A stretch of DNA of 64,000 bases, taken from assembly GCA_040901795.1 (NCBI GenBank), contig JBBDYH010000167.1:124001-188000 (forward strand), read 5' to 3'. This DNA comes from JBBDYH01 sp040901795 (GTDB lineage Bacteria; Planctomycetota; Planctomycetia; Pirellulales; JALHPA01). The position numbers and the translations under genes were made by a program. The notes under the pieces were generated by a model that saw only the letters and a program-made list of their open reading frames with translations, ran no database searches and had not been told where the DNA came from. Shown one piece after another: positions 43,810-51,326 of this stretch; the first letter of the stretch is position 1; every line of letters starts with the position of its first letter.

Positions 43810-46653
43810 ATGGGCTCGTTGTCGTTCGAGCTCCGTGGAGAATCGAACGTGGAACTGAACATCATCCGCAGTGCGCCGCGATCCACTGACGATCGACCGC
43901 AATCCGAGGCGCCGCCCCGAGCAGATCTCCCTACTTCTAAGCCAGGGGAGCGCGCGTTGGCCGTGACCGAAGAGCGCCTCAAACTCTTGCTTGAAGCCAG
44001 CCACGACGGCATTTGGGATTGGGACCTGGCGACCGGCGAGGGCTACTGGACCCAGCGCGTCTATTCGATGCTTGGGCTGCATCCGGATGATGTTTCGTCC
44101 TCGCTTGAGGCGCTCGGTCGGCGCATTCATCCAGAGGATTTGCCGCGGTTTCAATGTTTTTTGGATGATCTGCGGCAAGGACGAGCCACCGATCCATTGG
44201 AATTGCGGCTACAGAAGGCGGATGGCAGTTTTGGCTTCTTCAGGATTCAGGGCAAGTCCCTCTGCGACGGCGCAGCGACGCCGGTCCGCGCAATTGGTTC
44301 ACTCACCGACGTGACAGACCGCAGGCTGGCCGAGAACGCGCTTCGCCAAAGCGAGCAGCGGCATCGGGCTTTGGTTTCTGTGCTCACTTCGATTGTCTGG
44401 ATCACCGATCCACACGGCGAGTTTGTTGAGCCACAAATCTCTTGGCAGGCCTACACCGGCCAGTCTTGGGAACAGCAGGCCGGCCGCGGTTGGCTGGACG
44501 CGATCCATCCGGACGAGCGCCAGGAAGTGGCCCGACGATGGTCGACCGCGGTTGAGCGTAAACAGATCTTTGAGGCGGAGGGGCGACTATGGCACGCGCC
44601 CACGGGTCGGTATCTGCATTTCGCCACGCGAGGCGTGCCCATGTTTGCCCGCGATGGAACCGTGCGCGAGTGGGTCGGCGTGATGCGAGACATCGATGAT
44701 CAGTGGCGCGCCGAATCCGCGCGCCGGGCCGCCGAAGACGCCTTGCGCACCAGCGAAGTGCGGTTCCGCACGATGGCCGATGCGACGCCCGTGATGATCC
44801 GGATCCTGGGCGATGACCAGAAATGCACTTATGTGAATCGCGGCTGGCTGGAATTCACCGGCCGAACTCTCGAGCAAGAGATCAGCGGGGGCTGGTCTGG
44901 GGAAGTCCATCTCGATGACTTGGACCGTTGCCTGCACGTGTACGGCGCTGCATTCGAGCGGCGCGAGCCGTTCACCCTCGAATACCGCCTGCGGCGTGCG
45001 GACGGAGAGTACCGCTGGGTGCTCGACAATAGCGTGCCCCTGCGTTCGGAGAGAGGCCCATTCCAGGGGTACATCGGCACTTGCATCGACATCACGCATC
45101 GCAAACAGTCGGAAAACCGGCTGCGCGAGGCGGCCGATTATCTGGTCGAGCAGCGGCAGTGGCTGGAGTCTGTACTCAACTTGTTGCCCATGCCGATGTT
45201 GCTGATTGACCCGGTCTCGGCCAAGGTCACCTTTAGCAATCAGGCGGCGCGGCAAACGGCCCAGGCGTTTTCCGGAGGCCCGCGCGACGACACCGCGAGC
45301 GACCATCTCTGCGATGCGCAGGGACATCGACTGGCGGAGGATGAAGAGCCGGTGGCGCGTGTGTCGCGTGGTGAGCGGCTGCGCGGTTTCGAGGTCCACT
45401 TGCAACGCCCTGATGGTACACGGTCGCTGATTGTGAACTCAGAATCACTCCCGGCGATGCACAGTCACGAGCGAATGGCCGTGTTGCTCTATCAGGACAT
45501 TACCGATCAGAAGCAGGTGGAGGCGGATCTCCGCCGTGCGAACCAGGCCAAAGACGCGCTACTGGCGATGCTCGGGCATGAACTGCGTAATCCGCTGGCG
45601 GCGATCACCAGCGCCGCAGAATTACTGGAGCTACTCGATTCGGCCGACTCTGAATTTGGCAACGCCCGGCAGATCCTCCAGACGCACATCCAACACCTCG
45701 TTCAGCTCGTGGACGACATGCTCGACGTCTCGCGATTGACAAGCGGCAAGATTCGCATTCGCCGCGAGACGCTCGATCTGCGCGACGTGATCCAGCAGTC
45801 GTTGCAGACCTGCGAATCGGTGATCGACGAGCGGCGACACCGGCTTTCGGTCGAGATGCCCAACGAGTTCATGCCCGTGGAGGGAGATGCCGCGCGGCTG
45901 GAGCAAGTCTTCGTCAACCTACTGACCAACGCCGCCAAGTATACCGAGGAAGGCGGCCAGATTGCGGTCACGGCCGAATTGAGCCCCAGCGAGGCGGTGG
46001 TGCGCGTTCGAGACAACGGCATCGGGATACGTTCCGATCTGTTGCCGCAAGTATTTGAGTTGTTTCGGCAGCTTAACCCCTCGCTGCATCGCGCCGAAGG
46101 AGGGCTTGGTATCGGTTTGAATATTGTGAAAAACCTGGTGGAGCTGCACGGCGGCTCGGTGGCTGCGGCCAGTGAAGGGCCCCATCGAGGAAGCGAGTTT
46201 GTCGTGCGGCTGCCTCGAATGACGCAGCCATCGCTGCCGTCCCGCCAGGAGCCTCCCTCGGAGCCGGTGACGACGACGCGGCAGGCGCCGCTGCGCGTGA
46301 TGGTCGTCGAGGATAATGCCGATATCGCCCATTCCATGGTCGCGCTGGTTCGCCACCTGGGGCATGAGGTGGAGCTGGCCCATGACGGCAAAGCGGCCCT
46401 GGCGGTTGCGCAACGGTTTTTGCCGCAGATCGCGTTGTTCGATATCGGCCTACCCGGCATGAATGGGTTAGAGTTGGCGCAGGCCTTCCGGCAGGATGAT
46501 CGGTTGCGTTCGGCGTTTCTTGTCGCGTTGACTGGGTTTGGCCAGGCGGAAGACCGGCGGCGGTCGCTCGAGGCTGGATTCGACGAGCATCTGGTCAAGC
46601 CGCTCAACTTTGCCCGTTTGCAGCAAATGTTGGATCGCTTTGCGCCCCGCTGA
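43810..46653 (+). CDS. multi-PAS hybrid histidine kinase with receiver, 947 aa
   Basis: Four PAS-like domains can be seen: LLEASHDGIWDWDLATGEGYW (about 50-165), WITDPHGEFVEPQISWQAYTG (190-310), ILGDDQKCTYVNRGWLEFTG (320-440) and a shorter one (LLPMPMLLIDPVSAKVTFSNQAA, 460-570). Then come HisKA (H590 in LAMLGHELRNPLAAI), HATPase_c (RDNGIGIRSDLL, GGLGIGLNIVKNLVELHGGS) and a receiver with D878 (ALFDIGLPGMNGLE). No membrane segment, so it is a cytoplasmic sensor, perhaps of redox or small ligands. It follows the NtrC-type gene directly and is probably its kinase or relay partner. ATG 43810 is used; GTG 43849 with GGAG before it is an alternative. Confidence 0.9.
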   Translation: MGSLSFELRGESNVELNIIRSAPRSTDDRPQSEAPPRADLPTSKPGERALAVTEERLKLLLEASHDGIWDWDLATGEGYWTQRVYSMLGLHPDDVSSSLEALGRRIHPEDLPRFQCFLDDLRQGRATDPLELRLQKADGSFGFFRIQGKSLCDGAATPVRAIGSLTDVTDRRLAENALRQSEQRHRALVSVLTSIVWITDPHGEFVEPQISWQAYTGQSWEQQAGRGWLDAIHPDERQEVARRWSTAVERKQIFEAEGRLWHAPTGRYLHFATRGVPMFARDGTVREWVGVMRDIDDQWRAESARRAAEDALRTSEVRFRTMADATPVMIRILGDDQKCTYVNRGWLEFTGRTLEQEISGGWSGEVHLDDLDRCLHVYGAAFERREPFTLEYRLRRADGEYRWVLDNSVPLRSERGPFQGYIGTCIDITHRKQSENRLREAADYLVEQRQWLESVLNLLPMPMLLIDPVSAKVTFSNQAARQTAQAFSGGPRDDTASDHLCDAQGHRLAEDEEPVARVSRGERLRGFEVHLQRPDGTRSLIVNSESLPAMHSHERMAVLLYQDITDQKQVEADLRRANQAKDALLAMLGHELRNPLAAITSAAELLELLDSADSEFGNARQILQTHIQHLVQLVDDMLDVSRLTSGKIRIRRETLDLRDVIQQSLQTCESVIDERRHRLSVEMPNEFMPVEGDAARLEQVFVNLLTNAAKYTEEGGQIAVTAELSPSEAVVRVRDNGIGIRSDLLPQVFELFRQLNPSLHRAEGGLGIGLNIVKNLVELHGGSVAAASEGPHRGSEFVVRLPRMTQPSLPSRQEPPSEPVTTTRQAPLRVMVVEDNADIAHSMVALVRHLGHEVELAHDGKAALAVAQRFLPQIALFDIGLPGMNGLELAQAFRQDDRLRSAFLVALTGFGQAEDRRRSLEAGFDEHLVKPLNFARLQQMLDRFAPR

Positions 46654-46973
46654 CTGCGTCTGACAAATCCTCGTCATTGTTGGCGACAGCACTGCTCGCG
46701 GCGAGCAGTGGCACACAGCACACGCGATGGTCATCCAGCGGCCACACTCGTCGAACCGCCGGTTTTCTCAGCTCAAAAGAGCGCCTGGTTGGAATCAACA
46801 GAAACGTGCAACCCAAGGTTACGTCGAGTGTTCCGCATCGCATCCATTGCGGCGGCGTCGGCATTGGCACGTCCTGTGCTCTGATCTCTGACAATGCCAT
46901 CGGACGGACAAACAGGGCCCTCGCCACGTGGCGAGTGCCGCCCTGCAACTAAGACTTTCCCTGGAGGTGCGAG
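46654..46973. other. intergenic region with a perfect palindrome and a sigma-54-type promoter
   Basis: No gene. CACTGCTCGC, G, GCGAGCAGTG form a perfect palindrome at 46690-46710, about 155 bp upstream of the promoter at 46865-46880. At that distance it could be a dimeric activator site, but the same sequence type is known as a dispersed repeat. The remaining part shows nothing that I can interpret. Confidence 0.45.
46865..46880 (+). promoter_or_regulatory. sigma-54-type promoter, DUF1328-PRC operon
   Basis: TGGCACGTCCTGTGCT: TGGCACG is a perfect -24 element, and the -12 element reads GTGCT (consensus TTGCW). GG (46866-46867) and GC (46878-46879) are 12 bp apart. The first start codon is at 46974. 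One of the two strongest sites in the window. Confidence 0.75.
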
Positions 46974-47144
46974 ATGCTGTACTGGGCTCTGATGTTTCTG
47001 ATCGTGGCGATTGTGGCCGCCGTGTTCGGCTTTTTCGGTATCGCAGGCGCGGCTGCCGGAATCGCCCGGGTGTTGTTCTTTGTGTTCCTGGTGCTGTTTA
47101 TCGCCAGCCTGATCTTTGGCGGTTTCAACCGGCCAGTGGCCTAA
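46974..47144 (+). CDS. DUF1328 small membrane protein, 56 aa
   Basis: A very hydrophobic peptide, MLYWALMFLIVAIVAAVFGF, then FGIAGAAAGIARVLFFVFLVLFIASLIFGG, characteristic of the DUF1328 family (YtjA-like). GGAGGTGCGAG lies directly before ATG 46974. Homologues are found in stress-induced gene sets. It probably shares its transcript with the PRC-barrel gene 46 bp downstream. Confidence 0.9.
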   Translation: MLYWALMFLIVAIVAAVFGFFGIAGAAAGIARVLFFVFLVLFIASLIFGGFNRPVA

Positions 47145-47190
47145 GGCTGAGGATTGCGATCGCAGAAACCCTAATAAAGGAGAGAGTGCT

Positions 47191-47703
47191 ATGGGTCGTA
47201 TGCTGTGTGGCGCATTGCTGGCTATGGCCACGGTGATTGGATCTCCGGCCTGGGCCCAAGCCCAAGAAGGCGCCAAAAAGAAGGGCAATGTCACTGTGGA
47301 AACGGTCTACCGTGCGAGCACCATCAAAGGGATGGGCGTCTACAACCTTGAGGGAGAAAAGGTTGGCACACTCGATGAATTGGTGATCGACATCGAGAAG
47401 GGACAGGTCGTGTATGCGGCTTTGTCGGTGGGCGGCTTCCTGGGCGTCGGGGATAAGCTGTTCGCCATCCCATGGCGCGAGTTCACGCTTGAAGTCGGCG
47501 AGGACGGTAAGTTCTTCCGCGTGGATGTAACGAAGGAAAAACTCAAAAAGGCCGAGGGCTTCGATAAGGACGCCTGGCCGAACGTCGCGGATCCGAAATG
47601 GCGACAAGAGATCGAAAGCCAGTACCGAGAGCGTCAGCGAGACCGGGAACGGAAGACCACGACGAAGACCACCACTAAGGAGACGACGCGAGAACGTGAT
47701 TAA
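47191..47703 (+). CDS. exported PRC-barrel protein, 170 aa
   Basis: A signal peptide (MLCGALLAMATVIGSPAWAQAQ) is followed by a PRC-barrel domain (YRASTIKGMGVYNLEGEKVGTLDELVIDIEKGQVVYAALSVGGFLGVGDKLFAIPW) and a Lys/Arg/Thr-rich tail (RERQRDRERKTTTKTTTKE). PRC barrels bind protein partners or RNA; exported ones are common in stress clusters. AAAGGAGAG precedes ATG 47191. A terminator follows. It is the second gene of the DUF1328 operon. Confidence 0.88.
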   Translation: MGRMLCGALLAMATVIGSPAWAQAQEGAKKKGNVTVETVYRASTIKGMGVYNLEGEKVGTLDELVIDIEKGQVVYAALSVGGFLGVGDKLFAIPWREFTLEVGEDGKFFRVDVTKEKLKKAEGFDKDAWPNVADPKWRQEIESQYRERQRDRERKTTTKTTTKETTRERD

Positions 47704-47723
47704 CGCACGAACTCGATTGCTCA

Positions 47724-47752
47724 GGGGGTCGTTTTAAACGGCCCCCTTTTTT
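47724..47752 (+). terminator. rho-independent terminator after the PRC-barrel gene
   Basis: The stem GGGGGTCG/CGGCCCCC with one G-T pair (47724-47746), loop TTTTAAA, and T-run (47747-47752) are typical. Confidence 0.85.
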
Positions 47753-47790
47753 GTTGCGCACCCACTCGAATTCCGACTGAGAAGTTTGCA

Positions 47791-47850
47791 GCGGAATTCG
47801 CCAGAATTCCGGCTGCGAACCGCGATTCGCCCGAAGTCTGGCGACTTCGG
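47791..47850. repeat. dispersed repeat with GGAATTC palindromes, copy 2
   Basis: GCGGAATTCGCCAGAATTCC followed by ggctgcgaaccg and tctggcgacttcggc, matching the copy at 36886-36968. It lies between convergent genes and directly abuts the 3' end of treY. Confidence 0.65.
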
Positions 47851-50514
47851 CTACGCGGTCTGGATAAAGAGTGCGACGGGAAAGCGCCGCAACAGTTGCG
47901 ATACCGCTTGTGGTCCACCGTCGCAGGAATCGCCGGTGATTTCATTGATCCAGCGGCCAGCGGGCAATTCGAGAGTCGTGTCGTTCCAGTGGCCATCGAG
48001 TGAGAGTGGGAATCGCGGGACCACCACGGCTGCTCGATCTCCGCGCAAGTACGAAAGGACGTGACGTGACTTGGCGCCGGCCGGCTCCAGCATGCGGTAG
48101 GTCGCCTTTCCGCCCAGCAAATCCGGACGCCGTCGTCGCGCGTCGAGCGCCCGGACGGTCAGCCAGAGCTTCGAAAGTCCCTCGTCGGCACGTTCCATGG
48201 TCTGTTCGACCGACAAGTTGCGCATTTCCTCAAGCAGCCGGCGCCGAAGTGAATAATCGACTGGCCGACGGTTGTCCGGATCCACCAGACTCAAGTCCCA
48301 AAGCTCGCTCCCTTGATAAAAGTCGGGGACCCCTGGCGTGGTGATTTTCAGCAGCGTTTGCGCTAACGAATTGATACGGCCGGCGTCCAGAATCTGAGCC
48401 ACGAACGCCTGCAGGCCAGCGAGGAAGGGTGGATGGCCCACGATGGTTTCGATGAACCTGGCGAGCGCTTCTTCAAACGGGGCCTGGGGATCGGTCCACG
48501 AGGTGTGCGCCTTGGCCTCGCGCATGGCTTTGATCATGTATTCGGTCAGCCGCTCCTGCGAGATGGGCCAGGCGCCGACCAGCGTTTGGTACAAAAAGTA
48601 TTCGGTGTTGCGGTCGGGCATGTAGTCATGTCGGAACGACTCGTTCATCGTGGACCATTCCCGGACGGCGGCCGCCCAACGGGCGGGGATTTCGGCGAGC
48701 ACCAGCAGCCGTGCTCGTACGTCTTCACTTCGCTTCGTGTCGTGCGTGGTCGTGGCCAGTAGCGAAAACGGCTGATGCCCTTGTGCATAGCAGCACTCTT
48801 CGTGGAATTGTTCCGGCGTGAGGCTCCAGCGGCCTGGATCGCCACCAACCTCGTTCAGTGCGACCAGGCGGTTGAAGTTGTAAAAAGTAGTATCTTCCAC
48901 TCCCTTGGCCATGACCGGTCCGGTCTGCTGTTGGAACTGCATGACGAACTCATGCTCAATCGGACCGCGGACACGTAACAAGAGGATGTCTCGCAAAAAG
49001 TCGAACAAATCGCCGTCCAAGTCCGGCCGATGTTGCTTTCCTTTCTCGATGGCCTCCTCGATGCGCTGCTGATCGACCTCCGAGATCGGCACGTCGCGGC
49101 CGCGAACATAGCTCCGGTACACCCGCGTGCAGGCAATCGTCTCACGCAGCACGTGCCTCAACTCGCGGCGTGTGTAGTCGCGGTAGCGGCGGTGCCGCTC
49201 GCACACCTGGGCAAACAGCTCGGCCAGCCGGCTCTGGTCGGCGCCGAACATCGTGTCGAGGACCAGCAGCTTCTTCTTGCGGATCAAATACTCGAAGTCC
49301 GTCGGCTCACCGGTGAATTCGCCATAAAAATCAGTCAGCGGCTGCTCCCCCTCCGGATCCACCAACACAGCCGAAAGCCGCGAAGCGAAATCGTAGCCGG
49401 TGGTGCCTTGAACCGGCCAGGTTTCGGGCAGCCGCTCGCCGGTCATCAGAATCTTTTCAGCAACGATCCAGCTCTCCGGCGCGCCGTGCCGTAGGCGATG
49501 AAAGTACTCCTCCGGATCGTTCAAGCCGTCGGGGTGATCAACTCGCAGCCCGGCGACGAATCCTTGCCGCGCCCACTCCAACACGCGCGCATGCGTCTCG
49601 TGGAACACACGTTCGTCTTCGGTGCGCAATCCGACCAGAAAGTTGACGTCGAAGAACCGGCGATAGTCCAATTCATCTCGCGCCGTGCGCCAAAAGGCGA
49701 GCCGATAGTTCTGCCGCTCTAAGAGCACGTCGATCTCGTCCGGCGAGCCATTGGTCTCGCGTACCACTTCATCGACGGCGGCCGCGATGTGCCGATGCTC
49801 CTGGCAAAGCCGCTCCAATTGTGCACGCAACACCAGTTTATCGCGATGGCGGCGCTGGACGCTGGCCCAATCCGTTTCCGTGGCCAACGGCAGATGGCCA
49901 TAGGCGTCGGCGATGAAAGCGAGGTCGTCCGACTCGGCACGTGCGGCCGCGTCCTGCAGCAGACCGTCAAGAGAACGTGGCGCTACCGGCAGGACCTGCT
50001 CGTGATAGTGAAACGTAAACCGGCCCCCCTGGCGCACCAGCACGATTTCGCCCGCCTCCACCACTCGGCCGTAATGATCGCCCAAAATCGGAATGAGCAC
50101 CCGGTCTTTGAGCTTGGCCTCGGGTGGACTCCAATCCACGTCGAAGTAATGGGCAAAGCGGCTCGCCGGCCCATTCTCCAAAACGTCCCACCACCACGCA
50201 TTACCGTGTCCGGCAATGCTCATGTGGTTTGGCACAATATCCAGCAACAGCTTCAGTTCCTCGGCGACCAGCGCTTGGCAAAAGCGGTTGAACGCTTCCT
50301 CTCCGCCAAGTTCGATGTTGACCCGCCGATGATCCAGAACGTCGTAGCCGTGCATGCTACCAGGGGCAGCCTGAAGCACCGGCGAAGCATAAACATGGCT
50401 GATGCCCAGTGCCGCAAAGTAGTCTGCCAGCGCAGCCGCCTGGGTGAGATCAAAGTTGCGGTGAAGTTGGACGCGATACGTCGCCTGGGGTTGCTTGGCA
50501 GGATCTTCAAACAT
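47851..50514 (-). CDS. treY: maltooligosyl trehalose synthase
   Basis: Turns the reducing end of maltodextrins into a trehalose unit, the first step of the TreY-TreZ route. The 887-aa GH13 protein has TYRVQLHRNFDLTQAAALADYFAALGISHVYASPVL, DIVPNHMSIAG, FVAGLRVDHPDGLNDP (catalytic Asp), ESWIVAEKILMTGERLPE (catalytic Glu), TTTHDTKRSEDVRARL and TPGVPDFYQGSE. The start at 50514 lies after a sigma-54-type promoter on the minus strand (50576-50561), and an upstream ATG at 50565 would lie before the expected transcription start, supporting this choice. No treZ gene is in the window. Confidence 0.95.
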   Translation of the reverse strand: MFEDPAKQPQATYRVQLHRNFDLTQAAALADYFAALGISHVYASPVLQAAPGSMHGYDVLDHRRVNIELGGEEAFNRFCQALVAEELKLLLDIVPNHMSIAGHGNAWWWDVLENGPASRFAHYFDVDWSPPEAKLKDRVLIPILGDHYGRVVEAGEIVLVRQGGRFTFHYHEQVLPVAPRSLDGLLQDAAARAESDDLAFIADAYGHLPLATETDWASVQRRHRDKLVLRAQLERLCQEHRHIAAAVDEVVRETNGSPDEIDVLLERQNYRLAFWRTARDELDYRRFFDVNFLVGLRTEDERVFHETHARVLEWARQGFVAGLRVDHPDGLNDPEEYFHRLRHGAPESWIVAEKILMTGERLPETWPVQGTTGYDFASRLSAVLVDPEGEQPLTDFYGEFTGEPTDFEYLIRKKKLLVLDTMFGADQSRLAELFAQVCERHRRYRDYTRRELRHVLRETIACTRVYRSYVRGRDVPISEVDQQRIEEAIEKGKQHRPDLDGDLFDFLRDILLLRVRGPIEHEFVMQFQQQTGPVMAKGVEDTTFYNFNRLVALNEVGGDPGRWSLTPEQFHEECCYAQGHQPFSLLATTTHDTKRSEDVRARLLVLAEIPARWAAAVREWSTMNESFRHDYMPDRNTEYFLYQTLVGAWPISQERLTEYMIKAMREAKAHTSWTDPQAPFEEALARFIETIVGHPPFLAGLQAFVAQILDAGRINSLAQTLLKITTPGVPDFYQGSELWDLSLVDPDNRRPVDYSLRRRLLEEMRNLSVEQTMERADEGLSKLWLTVRALDARRRRPDLLGGKATYRMLEPAGAKSRHVLSYLRGDRAAVVVPRFPLSLDGHWNDTTLELPAGRWINEITGDSCDGGPQAVSQLLRRFPVALFIQTA

Positions 50515-50560
50515 ACTGACGAAGGTTCCCGCGGGCGTGGAGGAAGAGACAGGGCGGCGA

Positions 50561-50576
50561 TGCAAAGCTTGCGCCC
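50561..50576 (-). promoter_or_regulatory. sigma-54-type promoter for treY
   Basis: Minus strand: GGGCGCAAGCTTTGCA. The -12 element TTGCA is perfect; the -24 element differs from TGGCAC at the first base and at A5. GG and GC are 12 bp apart. treY starts at 50514, about 35 bp past the expected start point. Confidence 0.65.
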
Positions 50577-50663
50577 GGCTAGCACGTTATGCCGGCAAAC
50601 ATAGCGGAAAACAAGTCCTTCTCCCCTTGTCGCGCTCCTGTTAAGCATCATGGTCGCATTCCG

Positions 50664-50694
50664 ACCAGCGCCGTTCCCTAAACGGCCGGCTGGT
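50664..50694. promoter_or_regulatory. imperfect inverted repeat between divergent sigma-54 promoters
   Basis: ACCAGC-G-CCGTT (50664-50675) and AACGG-CCG-GCTGGT (50681-50694) form an imperfect dyad about 90 bp from each of the two divergent sigma-54-type promoters (50561-50576 minus; 50757-50772 plus). It is positioned where an NtrC-type dimer could act on both. That is inference only. Confidence 0.35.
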
Positions 50695-50756
50695 TGCGCT
50701 CCGCGCGGCTTCACTTTTGCGCTCTAGCACGCGGCGCTTGCTATGTCGTTGGGATC

Positions 50757-50772
50757 AGGCACGAAGTTTGCT
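50757..50772 (+). promoter_or_regulatory. sigma-54-type promoter, BON-glgX genes
   Basis: AGGCACGAAGTTTGCT differs from TGGCACG-N4-TTGCW only at the first base; the 12-bp GG-GC spacing is exact (GG 50758-50759, GC 50770-50771). The BON gene starts at 50858, about 75 bp past the expected start point. This is the closest consensus match in the window. Confidence 0.78.
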
Positions 50773-50857
50773 AACTAGTCACTTCCCGCTCGTCGGATGT
50801 TCCAATTTGAATTCCTCCCCCGCTTTCCTCTCTTCTCCACATTTGGAGGGTACAACC

Positions 50858-51139
50858 TTGTTAGTCCAGGCGGACGCCACAATGCCGGTGATTCTCGTTT
50901 CGACCGCTGCCGATTCTGCCGCAGCCGACCGTGAGTTGCAACGACGGATTTCCATTTTTCTTGAGAACCGACGCCTGCCTTACTCGTCAAAACTGAGAAT
51001 CGCCGCCAAAAACGGTGTCGTGACGCTGCAGGGGACTCATCAATCGTTCTATCACAAGCAACTCTGCATTAACTGCTGCCAGCGCGTCGCCGGGGTGGTT
51101 CGGTTGATCGATGCGACCCGAGTCCTCCCTGAGCGATAG
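50858..51139 (+). CDS. BON-domain-like small protein, 93 aa
   Basis: The core follows the BON pattern: ADRELQRRISIFLENRRLPYSSKLRIAAKNGVVTLQGTHQSFYHKQLCINCCQRVAGVVRLID. BON domains bind phospholipids or other ligands in the envelope and occur in osmotic-stress proteins such as OsmY, but there is no signal peptide here. The start was set at TTG 50858 because GGAGGG lies 7 bp before it; ATG 50882 is the alternative and lacks a Shine-Dalgarno. It precedes glgX by 188 bp on the same strand. Confidence 0.72.
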   Translation: MLVQADATMPVILVSTAADSAAADRELQRRISIFLENRRLPYSSKLRIAAKNGVVTLQGTHQSFYHKQLCINCCQRVAGVVRLIDATRVLPER

Positions 51140-51326
51140 CGAGAGGTGTAATCGCACAGGTCACCGCGCGTTGCACTCGGCCCCCCGTCTTGCCAGCGAC
51201 GAATCGTTGTCGAAGGCTCCGGGAACCTTGACGTGATTGCAGATTCGCCGCACGATAAAGCGGAAATCCGCCTGTGCCATGGAAAAAGCCGGTCCCCCGC
51301 TTAGTTCTTTTTAATCGAGTGTCCTT

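Noticed and set aside
47851..50565. A treY start at 50565.
   Set aside because: It lies before the expected start point of the sigma-54-type promoter, and homologues start near the MFEDPAKQPQATYR segment.
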